Made by a program: the position numbers and the translations under genes. Below, piece after piece: positions 15,688 through 21,730 of a DNA stretch of 24,470 nt. Within the stretch, counting starts at the first letter, position 1; the number at the start of each line of letters is the position of its first letter. The notes under the pieces are model-generated. The model was not told where the DNA came from. It saw nothing but the letters and a program-made list of their open reading frames with translations, and ran no database searches. The stretch covers positions 1-24,470 of IMG/VR virus record IMGVR_UViG_3300049595_001574; one strand, written 5' to 3'. This stretch comes from a virus.

Positions 15688-15696
15688 ATTATACCA
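15688..15696 (-). promoter_or_regulatory. Extended -10 promoter, minus strand
   Basis: The minus strand reads TGGTATAAT, ending 9 bases before the ATG at 15678; predicted start near 15681. There is no plausible -35. It is divergent from the endolysin promoter 50 bases away. Confidence 0.6.
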
Positions 15697-15743
15697 CTAA
15701 CTAATAATAAAATTAAAAATATTTTTTATTTTTGTGCGGGTAT

Positions 15744-15773
15744 TTGACTTAAAAGGTCAAACAATGGTATAAT
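15744..15773 (+). promoter_or_regulatory. Endolysin promoter with operator-like inverted repeat
   Basis: TTGACT (15744-15749), 18 bases, then TGGTATAAT (TATAAT at 15768-15773): both a good -35 and an extended -10, the strongest-looking promoter here. TTGAC and GTCAA (15744-15760) form an inverted repeat covering the -35, a natural place for a regulator. Confidence 0.75.
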
Positions 15774-15779
15774 TAATGT

Positions 15780-15800
15780 ATGCTACCTACTTGGTAGCAT
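15780..15800 (+). promoter_or_regulatory. 5' leader hairpin of the endolysin mRNA
   Basis: ATGCTACC and GGTAGCAT form a perfect 8-bp stem with a 5-base loop, starting at the predicted transcript 5' end. AGGAGGT follows at 15810-15816. Such a 5' hairpin could stabilise the mRNA. Its short T run makes it a poor terminator. Confidence 0.65.
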
Positions 15801-15824
15801 TTGTTCTCTAGGAGGTAATTTACA

Positions 15825-16370
15825 ATGAGAGAATCTAATGCTTGGCTAGGGGTATTTACGTTAGTTATTTGCAGTACCGTTTTTGTGGGTACAGCAAAGG
15901 CTACAAACGAAAACAACTTACTAATTAGAGAGTCTGTGAAGTCTGCCACCCAAAAGGTGGCTTTTTTGGTTTCTAAAGACAAAAAATTAGAAAAGTACGA
16001 AAATGCTCATAATTTAACTGATGAGCAACTGGTGGATATGTTACGTCATGTAGGGTTTGAAGGAAAGACTTTGAGGTCTGCTTGTGCTATCGCTAAGGCA
16101 GAGTCTAATGGCCGTCCTTTGGCTTTCAATGGTAACGTAAAAACTGGAGATAATTCTTACGGTGTATTTCAAATAAATATGCTTGGAGAATTAGGGTCAG
16201 ATCGTAGAGAGAAGTTTGAGTTAGACTCAAATGCTGAGTTGTTAAACCCAGTAGTCAACGCACAAATTGCTCTTCACATGACTAAGGGTGGAAAAGACTG
16301 GTCTGCATGGAGTTCTGTAAATGGAAAAAGGTATCAAGAATGGTACAACAAGTATCCGTGTAAGCAATAA
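15825..16370 (+). CDS. Secreted endolysin: lysozyme/transglycosylase-like
   Basis: A peptidoglycan-cutting enzyme that ends infection. Residues 8-25 are a signal peptide or signal anchor (WLGVFTLVICSTVFVGTAKA, likely cut after AKA), so export does not depend wholly on a holin. The catalytic domain starts about residue 83: LRSACAIAKAESNGRP with the probable catalytic Glu93, then SYGVFQIN (111-118) and a WSAWSS segment (159-164), as in lysozyme-like and transglycosylase SLT folds. Cys87 and Cys179 might pair outside the cell. The gene is alone on the plus strand inside minus-strand tail genes, with its own promoter, leader hairpin, strong AGGAGGT and terminator, so it looks like an independently controlled unit. 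Residues 41-48 are encoded by an intrinsic-terminator-like hairpin. Confidence 0.85.
   Translation: MRESNAWLGVFTLVICSTVFVGTAKATNENNLLIRESVKSATQKVAFLVSKDKKLEKYENAHNLTDEQLVDMLRHVGFEGKTLRSACAIAKAESNGRPLAFNGNVKTGDNSYGVFQINMLGELGSDRREKFELDSNAELLNPVVNAQIALHMTKGGKDWSAWSSVNGKRYQEWYNKYPCKQ
15945..15967 (+). terminator. Intrinsic-terminator-like hairpin inside the endolysin gene
   Basis: GCCACC, loop CAAAA, GGTGGC, then six T: a perfect 6-bp GC-rich stem and T tract, about 165 bases after the predicted transcript start and within codons 41-48. On the opposite strand there is no T tract after the stem. Translating ribosomes would prevent the hairpin, so termination may depend on how well the leader is translated. 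Confidence 0.7.
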
Positions 16371-16387
16371 AAATTAATCAATAAAAT

Positions 16388-16416
16388 ACCCCCATTGGAT
16401 ATTCTCCTTTGGGGGT
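16388..16416. terminator. Bidirectional terminator between endolysin and tail genes
   Basis: ACCCCCA (16388-16394) and TGGGGGT (16410-16416) form a 7-bp GC-rich stem with a 15-base loop. T-rich sequence follows on both strands (TGTTTTAT on plus; TATTTTATTG on minus). It lies between convergent genes, so it can stop both the endolysin transcript and the minus-strand transcript. Confidence 0.8.
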
Positions 16417-16433
16417 TGTTTTATATTAAATTA

Positions 16434-16652
16434 TTAAGCAGGTGTCTCTTCTGCAGGTGTCTCTTCTGCAGGTGTTTCTACTACTGGAGCAGAAAATGCT
16501 CCATCAGCATATAAAAAACCAATGTCAACAAAAGTTCCAATAGGAACTTTTACACAGTCAGAAAAAGTTACAGATTCTGCAATTTCTAAAGAAGGAGCAA
16601 GAATTATATTTTGAACTAAAGACTCTGAGTTTAAAACTGCATATTTTTTCAT
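16434..16652 (-). CDS. Small phage protein with repeated C-terminal tail
   Basis: A 72-residue protein. The first 55 residues (SLVQNIILAPSLEIAESVTF, VPIGTFVDIGFLYADGAFSA) match a small family seen near phage tail-fibre genes; function unknown. The C-terminus is a run of AEETP repeats, encoded by 15-base tandem repeats, that could vary in copy number. A GGAG lies 7 bases before the ATG. It is last of the cluster that starts at 18517. Confidence 0.65.
   Translation of the reverse strand: MKKYAVLNSESLVQNIILAPSLEIAESVTFSDCVKVPIGTFVDIGFLYADGAFSAPVVETPAEETPAEETPA
16438..16476 (-). repeat. Tandem 15-base repeat in gene 3' end
   Basis: GCAGGTGTCTCTTCT occurs exactly at 16438-16452 and 16453-16467, followed by a partial third copy. 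It encodes AEETP units and could change length by slippage. Confidence 0.85.
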
Positions 16653-16661
16653 TTTTTCTCC

Positions 16662-17270
16662 TTAAGCATAAATGTGCACTTGTCCGCCACCACTGCCAGT
16701 AGAACCAGGACTACCAGTGCTGTATCTACTGCCTATGTTTCCGCCTGCACCACCAGTTGTTATTCCACTATTTTGAGTTGCAATTGTAGCAGTTCTAGTT
16801 AAAGCCCCTGATGGTGATACTGTACTTAAAGTTGTTGAACCACTTGCCGTAGCACTTGCTGCGTTTGCTGCGCCATATCTTGTAGTGACGCCAGCGTTTC
16901 CGCCTGTACCACCTGCGAGAGCCAATGCTGTTCCATCAAAACTTGTAGTCCCACCATTAGAACCACCTGTACCAGGATTATTAACAGAGTTTGAGGCGGC
17001 ACCACCTGTACCTGCTGCACCAATTACAATTGGAACAGCAACTGATGGAATTACTTGAACAAAAGCAGAACCAATTAGTCCGTTACCTCCTGCTTGAACA
17101 GGCGCACCACTGCCAAAAGTACCGCTAAAGGTACCCCCACCGCCACCACCTGCTGCTGCATGAATGCTTACAAAAACAATATTAGTTCCTGCTGGCGGAG
17201 TAAAGTTTGATGAAGAGTTAAAAGTTGCTACTTGTCTTAAAGGGGTGCCTGGGTTAATATTAATTGCCAT
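16662..17270 (-). CDS. Glycine-rich adhesin
   Basis: A 202-residue tail-tip-type adhesin. The N-terminus has the typical lead-in (QVATFNSSSNFTPPAGTNIV, then VFVSIHAAAGGGGGG). Gly/Ser/Ala-rich loops follow throughout (AAGTGGAASN, NPGTGGSNGGTTSF, GGAGGNIGSR), and the end is SGGGQVHIYA. Such proteins (compare the polyglycine-sandwich adhesins of some T4-like phages) recognise the host surface with exposed variable loops. The start ATG overlaps the stop of the gene upstream (TAATG). High-variation loops make it a likely host-range determinant. It is not certain which receptor it binds. Confidence 0.75.
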   Translation of the reverse strand: MAININPGTPLRQVATFNSSSNFTPPAGTNIVFVSIHAAAGGGGGGTFSGTFGSGAPVQAGGNGLIGSAFVQVIPSVAVPIVIGAAGTGGAASNSVNNPGTGGSNGGTTSFDGTALALAGGTGGNAGVTTRYGAANAASATASGSTTLSTVSPSGALTRTATIATQNSGITTGGAGGNIGSRYSTGSPGSTGSGGGQVHIYA

Positions 17271-17605
17271 TATGAGTTCTCCGATCCGAATAAGTTAAAT
17301 GAGCACTTTCCAAGTGCATCATAAACCGTAACAACATCTGTTGCTGCTAAAGTGATGCCAATTGTAAAAACCTGTGTTCCAAATGGAGAAATTCCATTGC
17401 TATGAATAATATAGTGTTTATCTTCAAGTGTTGCTCCTGCTGGTCTGATTGCAACCCGAACATTGGTTACATCTGCAGTTATATTATTAACAACCAAAGA
17501 AGATATCACTGCGTAATTTCCAGCACCTGTTGGAACTGTGTAAAGAGTTGTTGCTGTGTCTGCTGCAGGTTTGGCCTGGCCTAACACTTTGTAACTTACA
17601 GCCAT
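17270..17605 (-). CDS. Small beta-sandwich virion protein
   Basis: 111 residues with the pattern TATTLYTVPTGAGNYAVISS, NNITADVTNVRVAI, FTIGITLAATDVVTVY and a final LFGSEN. This looks like a small phage structural beta domain found beside fibre genes. There is no signal peptide. GGGAG lies 7 bases before the ATG, and the stop overlaps the start of the glycine-rich adhesin. Probable tail or baseplate part; exact function unknown. Confidence 0.65.
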   Translation of the reverse strand: MAVSYKVLGQAKPAADTATTLYTVPTGAGNYAVISSLVVNNITADVTNVRVAIRPAGATLEDKHYIIHSNGISPFGTQVFTIGITLAATDVVTVYDALGKCSFNLFGSENS

Positions 17606-17606
17606 C

Positions 17607-18038
17607 TTAGGCTCCCATCATAAGTATTACTTGGGTCATAGCATCTGGTGCTTGTTCCCATGAAGATATTGTACCATTACTTTTTAAGATTTTATCTGTT
17701 TGTCCAACTGGAGATGGAAGAACTGTTGTCCAACTACTACCAATATAAACTTGTATTTCATTTATTGTTGTTCCCCCAGAATTTTGTCTAATTAAACATA
17801 TTGTGCCAGCAGTAGGGGATGGAATTGCTGCATCTCTGGCTGCTGGATTAAGAAAGTTATTAGTTCCTTTTTTTGCAACAGATGCTTCTGCAGTTGTAAA
17901 ATTAGAAAGGTGTGTGTGTAGTCCAGTCCATTCAAATGTTCCAGAGATATCAGTCTTTCCAGAAACCTGATACCAAGTGTCATCTGCTGCGTTATATACG
18001 TAGGCTGCTTTGCCGTCTGAATCAAATACTGTAGGCAT
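17607..18038 (-). CDS. Fibre-associated protein with 'MMGA' C-terminus
   Basis: 143 residues. Opens with DSDGKAAYVYNAADDTWYQV, a short beta unit repeated in fibre tips, then a Gly/Thr-rich middle (RQNSGGTTINEIQVYIGSSW). It ends VILMMGA, resembling MLIGA at the end of the 470-residue fibre. The start overlaps the stop of the upstream gene (TAATG), and AGGTGG precedes it. This suggests a common C-terminal assembly or chaperone-recognition motif. Confidence 0.65.
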   Translation of the reverse strand: MPTVFDSDGKAAYVYNAADDTWYQVSGKTDISGTFEWTGLHTHLSNFTTAEASVAKKGTNNFLNPAARDAAIPSPTAGTICLIRQNSGGTTINEIQVYIGSSWTTVLPSPVGQTDKILKSNGTISSWEQAPDAMTQVILMMGA

Positions 18039-18517
18039 TAGACCACCTGATCAAAACTGCTAGTGTCGGCATTGTAAACATACATCTCAATTGGAGTTGA
18101 TCCTTTTTTAATCCATATAAGTCCATTTGCTAAATTTGTTGATGGAGCAGTTGCTGTATAAACTGATGTTGCAGCAAAGTATCCAACTCCAGCAGAAGAA
18201 TCTTTGTCTAACCAAATATATCCATTTGGGATTGTGTTAGAAAATGCTGTAAATGCTGCTGCGGTTGGTGCTGTTGTTGTTGCTCTTGATATATCTCTTG
18301 CTGCAACTTCTAGGGCAGCCTTTGTATCAATTTGATCTTGTAAATCGTTAATTGTATAAGCAATAGATGGATTTAAAAGGTTTTCTGGGTCATCCTCTGC
18401 AGTATCAAAATCATAAGAGCCATAATGATATGCTTTTAAAGCATCTTGAATATTAGCATTATCAATTAATGCTGGAATTTTAGTTGGTACTAAATTTCCT
18501 ATATTTTCTACAGCCAT
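18038..18517 (-). CDS. Tail-fibre N-terminal-type protein
   Basis: 159 residues. The start PALIDNANIQDALKAYHYGS is the conserved N-terminus of a phage fibre family that attaches to the tail. It is followed by a helix (YTINDLQDQIDTKAALEVAA) and two copies of a short unit, NGYIWLDKDSS and NGLIWIKKGST, each followed by a beta hairpin. Promoter TGGTATAAT is at 18536 and GAGGTGA is the ribosome site, so transcription of this run restarts here. It likely serves as an attachment part for the fibre tips encoded next. Confidence 0.7.
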   Translation of the reverse strand: MAVENIGNLVPTKIPALIDNANIQDALKAYHYGSYDFDTAEDDPENLLNPSIAYTINDLQDQIDTKAALEVAARDISRATTTAPTAAAFTAFSNTIPNGYIWLDKDSSAGVGYFAATSVYTATAPSTNLANGLIWIKKGSTPIEMYVYNADTSSFDQVV

Positions 18518-18535
18518 TGGGTCACCTCTTTAAAG

Positions 18536-18544
18536 ATTATACCA
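18536..18544 (-). promoter_or_regulatory. Extended -10 promoter
   Basis: The minus strand reads TGGTATAAT. Expected start is near 18529, with a short leader carrying GAGGTGA before the ATG at 18517. Confidence 0.55.
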
Positions 18545-18552
18545 TTTTTATA

Positions 18553-19128
18553 TCAAACTATAGATATAAATAGGTGTACAGTTTTGCTTCCAGTAAGTGC
18601 TGACCAACTACCGCCACTATATTGAACGGCATCAAAGTTTATAACTAAGTTTGTTCCAGCCCCTGCTAGTGCAGGTATTTCCATTGCTGATGCAATTGGG
18701 TTTGCTCCTTCAATTCTAAATTGAACATTGAAGTTTGAAGCGGTAAGTGGTGAACCACTAACTGTTACTATATTTGATATTGGAATAGTTATTGATCCAG
18801 CCCCAGATGAAAAAGATATTGTTTCTACTGCAGAATAAATTGCTGGATTTATTTTTAAAACTTGAACCCAAGTATTTGATCCAGCCTGGGAAATGTATTG
18901 ATACATATATCCATAATTTTCTCCTGGAGCGGTATTGATATACATATCATTTAAAATTAAAGTAGTTCCCAATAAGACACCACTTGAGGTTAAAGGATTA
19001 GGCTCTCCAGAACCAACAATAAATTTGTTTCCACGGGTTCCTTGTGGCCCAATATCTATTAAAACATCAACAGAATCTGGTGGTCCTAAAACAACAACAT
19101 CTTCAGTATTAAGTAATACATCTACCAC
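18553..19128 (-). CDS. Tail protein with 'GPQGTRG' start
   Basis: 191 residues, GTG start. N-terminal VDVLIDIGPQGTRGNKFIVG is a recurrent lead-in of actinophage and other tail proteins. A beta-rich body follows (YMYQYISQAGSNTWVQVL, ITIPISNIVTVSGSPLT), ending KTVHLFISIV. The start overlaps the stop of the 'RGDTA' gene by one base (TAGTG), with GGAG upstream, so it is coupled to it. Probably a baseplate or fibre component. The single GPQG may be a remnant of a collagen-like stretch as in the gene at 19497-20213. Confidence 0.65.
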   Translation of the reverse strand: MVDVLLNTEDVVVLGPPDSVDVLIDIGPQGTRGNKFIVGSGEPNPLTSSGVLLGTTLILNDMYINTAPGENYGYMYQYISQAGSNTWVQVLKINPAIYSAVETISFSSGAGSITIPISNIVTVSGSPLTASNFNVQFRIEGANPIASAMEIPALAGAGTNLVINFDAVQYSGGSWSALTGSKTVHLFISIV

Positions 19129-19472
19129 TAGACTGCTCCAGTAATATCATCTGTCACTGTTATGACCCCAGTTAATACTGTATAGATTTCTGATGCACTA
19201 GAGTCAATTTGAACATCATAAACATAATTACCAGCAGAAAGTTCTCTTCCTACTCCTGGAAGAATAGTACATGTAATAGTGTCTGCGGATCCATCAACAA
19301 CTGCCTGAGCCTCATACTGAGTTCCTGACTGACCTCTTACTGTAGCAATAAAAAAATCTGAACTAAAGCCAGTTAAATCAAAAGCATCGCCATTTGCTGT
19401 TTTAGGGCGTATGACAAATTCGGCGGTATCGCCACGATAATAATTAAAATTATAAGAACCTGGAAAAGCCAT
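19128..19472 (-). CDS. Baseplate-like 'RGDTA' paralogue 2
   Basis: 114 residues, the shortest of three paralogues: NYYRGDTAEFVIRPKTANGD, FDLTGFSSDFFIATV, and a final IYTVLTGVITVTDD strand. This is the BppU-type beta-sandwich that joins fibres to the baseplate in other phages. AGGAGG lies 6 bases before the ATG, and a TGGTATAAT box is 16 bases upstream. Its end is coupled to the next gene. The repetition of this module next to different fibre genes suggests fibre cassettes, each with its own adaptor. Confidence 0.7.
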   Translation of the reverse strand: MAFPGSYNFNYYRGDTAEFVIRPKTANGDAFDLTGFSSDFFIATVRGQSGTQYEAQAVVDGSADTITCTILPGVGRELSAGNYVYDVQIDSSASEIYTVLTGVITVTDDITGAV

Positions 19473-19487
19473 TATTCCTCCTGTAAC

Positions 19488-19496
19488 ATTATACCA
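19488..19496 (-). promoter_or_regulatory. Extended -10 promoter
   Basis: The minus strand reads TGGTATAAT directly after the TAG stop of the collagen-like gene; predicted start near 19481, just before AGGAGG. It restarts transcription at the 'RGDTA' paralogue 2 pair. Confidence 0.55.
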
Positions 19497-20213
19497 CTAT
19501 GATACCGATATATATATGCCTTTTAATATAAAAGAACTTTCATTGTCGGTCCTAATTTGTGGTTGACCACCATAGTTTTTAATTTTGTCGCTATTGATAA
19601 AAATGGTTTGACACTGTGATATGTCGTATGAATACTGATATTTAAGTAATCCTACATAGCCTATCGGAGAAACCTCTTCTTCTCTCAAAAGAGTTCTTAT
19701 CCAAACCTCTGTATTCGGAACATATGTTTCTAAAGAAAAGTCATATCTAATATCTACCTTTGCACCAACTTTTAAAGTTTTTAAATTTATGTTTCTTGCT
19801 GTTTCATTCAATAGAGAAACTGATCGGTTTGGCAAATAAGATTCAATAGTTTTTGATTCATCAATATTTAAGAAAAAATTAACCCAACCATCATCTCCCC
19901 TTTCTGGACCAGCCCTATATGTTTGTATGCTTTTGTTTGAGTAATATGCCCATCCAGGATATTGGCCAGATGGGCTGTCATATCCATCCCCTGCTTTTCC
20001 TGGCTCACCACGTTCACCTTGTGGTCCTTGTTTTCCTATATCACCCCTATCGCCCTTATCACCTTTTGGTCCTTGTGGTCCAGGAAGTCCTTGTGGCCCT
20101 GTATCACCTTTTTCTCCAGTAATTCCAGGTACAGCAATATATTCTGTAGTTTTGACTTCTTGGATAGTTTCTAGATATTTTTTCTTTTTAGGAAAGTCCA
20201 TGCTTTTAGCCAT
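19497..20213 (-). CDS. Collagen-like tail fibre
   Basis: 238 residues. About 16 uninterrupted Gly-X-Y triplets occupy residues 30-77 (GEKGDTGPQGLPGPQGPKGD and onwards), which form a collagen triple helix in many phage fibres. The N-terminus is basic (DFPKKKKYLETIQEVKTTEY). The C-terminal domain (80-238) is a beta-rich head (QYPGWAYYSNKSIQTYRAGP, EVWIRTLLREEEVSPIGYVG) of unknown type, probably the surface-binding part. The Shine-Dalgarno is weak; an alternative ATG is four codons in. It follows the 29-residue gene. Confidence 0.75.
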   Translation of the reverse strand: MAKSMDFPKKKKYLETIQEVKTTEYIAVPGITGEKGDTGPQGLPGPQGPKGDKGDRGDIGKQGPQGERGEPGKAGDGYDSPSGQYPGWAYYSNKSIQTYRAGPERGDDGWVNFFLNIDESKTIESYLPNRSVSLLNETARNINLKTLKVGAKVDIRYDFSLETYVPNTEVWIRTLLREEEVSPIGYVGLLKYQYSYDISQCQTIFINSDKIKNYGGQPQIRTDNESSFILKGIYISVS

Positions 20214-20225
20214 GACTGAAGCCTA

Positions 20226-20315
20226 TTACTTTATTTTAGTTTTAAATATTTTTTTGCCAATTTTTATTACTGGCGGAAGTAGAGGTGTAGGGTTGGATAC
20301 TTTTACGATTGGCAT
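20226..20315 (-). CDS. Possible 29-residue gene before the collagen-like fibre
   Basis: The ATG overlaps the stop of the 'RGDTA' paralogue 3 (TAATG) and the frame closes 12 bases before the collagen-like gene. The peptide is Pro/Lys-rich (SNPTPLLPPVIKIGKKIFK) with no acidic residues at all. No strong ribosome site; translation would depend on coupling. It may be a short leader or a small virion or regulatory peptide. Confidence 0.45.
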   Translation of the reverse strand: MPIVKVSNPTPLLPPVIKIGKKIFKTKIK

Positions 20316-20713
20316 TATAGTCCTGGGGTCATATCACTTAAAACGCAAATAGTTCCTATAACTGGTGTCCAGACGGTATCTGCATTTGGTCCGCTGCCAC
20401 CTTCTATAATTACCTCAAGATCAAATCTTAATTCTGCTGCTACTTGCTTATACCCTGTTCCCCAGTCTTCAGTAATTGACGCTGGAGCGGTAATGGTGAC
20501 TTCATTGTCATCAACAGTTACGGTTAAATTATCTAACACATCTCCCATTGGATCATAGGCAGTTGCTCTAAAGGTCCACTCGTCGCAGTCAAATGGTGTT
20601 ATTTCATCGTCTTCTAAAAACTGTACAAGCAGGGTTGCTGTGTCTCCACGGACTACGGTCCACTGAATATTTGCTGGCGAGGCGCCATATTTTTCTATTG
20701 TAGGAGCACACAT
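20315..20713 (-). CDS. Baseplate-like 'RGDTA' paralogue 3
   Basis: 132 residues: IQWTVVRGDTATLLVQFLED (about 17-36), CDEWTFRATAYDP, then TVWTPVIGTICVLSDM at the C-terminus. Same beta-sandwich family as at 15226-15678 and 19128-19472. No Shine-Dalgarno; TGGTATAAT ends 8 bases before the ATG, so the message is nearly leaderless. First gene after the terminator in the noncoding region 20714-20994, and upstream of the collagen-like fibre. Probably its baseplate adaptor. Confidence 0.7.
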   Translation of the reverse strand: MCAPTIEKYGASPANIQWTVVRGDTATLLVQFLEDDEITPFDCDEWTFRATAYDPMGDVLDNLTVTVDDNEVTITAPASITEDWGTGYKQVAAELRFDLEVIIEGGSGPNADTVWTPVIGTICVLSDMTPGL

Positions 20714-20721
20714 GATAATTG

Positions 20722-20730
20722 ATTATACCA
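20722..20730 (-). promoter_or_regulatory. Extended -10 promoter
   Basis: The minus strand reads TGGTATAAT, 8 bases before the ATG at 20713. Transcript start is predicted near 20715, and there is no ribosome site. It follows a terminator hairpin. Confidence 0.6.
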
Positions 20731-20732
20731 TT

Positions 20733-20787
20733 AAATAAAACTGGACACCTAGACGCAGTGGGGTGGGGGGTAGTATCTAGGTGCCAG
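20733..20787 (-). terminator. Terminator with G-rich loop on the opposite strand
   Basis: CTGG (20741-20744) and CACCTAGA (20746-20753) pair with TCTAGGTG and CCAG (20776-20787), 12 bp with one bulged A (20745). The minus strand then has TTTTATTT. The 22-base loop contains GGGGTGGGGGG on plus. It should end minus-strand transcripts arriving from 20995 and beyond. Confidence 0.65.
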
Positions 20788-20794
20788 CATAAAA

Positions 20795-20890
20795 ATTATA
20801 ACATTGTATTATTGTAAAACGGACATATTATAACAAAACGTTATAAACCAGACATTGAAAAATAATCGTTATAAAATTGTTATAGTCAAT
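20795..20890. repeat. Array of GTTATA/TATAAC hexamers in a noncoding region
   Basis: Five copies of GTTATA or its complement: 20797, 20829, 20840, 20868 and 20879. Two (20829-20845) form TATAAC-AAAAC-GTTATA, an inverted pair. On the minus strand two copies are part of TGTTATAAT extended -10 boxes (20795-20803 and 20827-20835). The 281-base stretch 20714-20994 has no gene that I can support; it holds this array, the terminator and AT-rich sequence. Confidence 0.5.
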
Positions 20891-20994
20891 TTTTAAAAAG
20901 TATAAAAACCAGGGTATTAGTAGTGTATACTTAAAATATATAAAGAAAAAGAATAACTAGCAAGTAAGGTATTAAGATATCTTATATATAGTAA

Positions 20995-21255
20995 TTAAGG
21001 TTTAGTAGATTTAGATTTCTTAGAATTTTGATTAGCGATAAAATCAATTAATATTTCATACAAATGATCCACTTTGTCGGCAAGCCTTTTATGGTCTTCC
21101 TCTAGGCGGTTAACGGAGTCTTTTAAACTGGATCCAGAATTCGGCTTAAGTTCGTTTAAATAATGTTTTACGAGCCAACGAATTGATCCGCCAATAATAG
21201 CAAGTATTGAAAGAGTTGTAAGTATTAATCGTGCCCAGTCTTCTACTGTCATCAT
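20995..21255 (-). CDS. Holin-like membrane protein
   Basis: An 86-residue protein with a single transmembrane segment (about 8-30: LILTTLSILAIIGGSIRWLV) and a charged C-terminal coiled coil (LKDSVNRLEEDHKRLADKVD). The segment ELKPNSGSSLKD directly after the membrane span resembles the 'ELKPNGGSS' signature of actinophage holins, which supports both the function and the host type. It would form the membrane lesion that lets the endolysin act. The ATG at 21255 is preferred over a TTG at 21264: TGATATAAT ends 9 bases before the ATG and there is no Shine-Dalgarno. Separated from the endolysin (15825) by the tail genes and encoded on the other strand. Confidence 0.7.
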   Translation of the reverse strand: MMTVEDWARLILTTLSILAIIGGSIRWLVKHYLNELKPNSGSSLKDSVNRLEEDHKRLADKVDHLYEILIDFIANQNSKKSKSTKP

Positions 21256-21264
21256 TGTAAACAA

Positions 21265-21273
21265 ATTATATCA
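21265..21273 (-). promoter_or_regulatory. Extended -10 promoter of the holin-like gene
   Basis: The minus strand reads TGATATAAT; predicted start near 21258, three bases before the ATG at 21255. Sits right after the stop codon of the upstream gene. Confidence 0.6.
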
Positions 21274-21283
21274 CTATTTGAGA

Positions 21284-21730
21284 TTATTCACAAATGTATG
21301 AAAAAGACATGTGAAATAAATCTGCTGTAGTTAAGTTAATTGGAGTGTTGTGATCAAATGTTTCATCTGCTGCCGAAGATTTAATATTCCAAATTGTAAA
21401 GATAGAACTGCCATCATCTAAGTGTCCTTTAAGACTATAATGATCTACACCTTGATTTACAGTATCATGAACAGATCCGCCATAAACATCGGTATGATAT
21501 TTTGAGGGGAACGGTAAAGTCAACGAATACTGTCCAGTTCCAAAATTACTTACATTATCAAAGTCAACACTGATTTGAACCTGAATAAGATTTCCAATTT
21601 TTATATATGTTCCTGTCGCGGGAGTTCCAGTAAATGCTAAACCAGTTCCAGACCACACTGGGGAATAAGATTTTATTTCGGTCGTAAGTCCACCGACATC
21701 GCCAAATGCTGGATGAGTAAATCTAGCCAC
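21284..21730 (-). CDS. Minor virion beta domain protein
   Basis: 148 residues, GTG start, with GGAG 8 bases upstream. The core SYSPVWSGTGLAFTGTPATG and YIKIGNLIQVQISVDF, GTGQYSLTLPFP is a beta module found at the ends of many phage fibre and appendage proteins. It ends in TTADLFHMSFSYICE. The start lies next to the stop of the gene upstream, so the two are coupled. Probable surface-exposed appendage. Confidence 0.7.
   Translation of the reverse strand: MARFTHPAFGDVGGLTTEIKSYSPVWSGTGLAFTGTPATGTYIKIGNLIQVQISVDFDNVSNFGTGQYSLTLPFPSKYHTDVYGGSVHDTVNQGVDHYSLKGHLDDGSSIFTIWNIKSSAADETFDHNTPINLTTADLFHMSFSYICE

Noticed and set aside
15773-15982. Minus-strand frame across the endolysin leader
   Set aside because: Antisense to the endolysin start, promoter and ribosome site; the plus strand has the coherent signals.
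19919-20174. Two overlapping plus-strand frames opposite the collagen-like gene
   Set aside because: They are the complement of Gly-Pro-rich triplets, which leave reverse frames open; no ribosome site.
20714-20994. Possible tRNA or small protein in the noncoding stretch
   Set aside because: No cloverleaf with anticodon and T-loop pattern, and all frames close within a few codons. The hairpin has a terminator layout instead.
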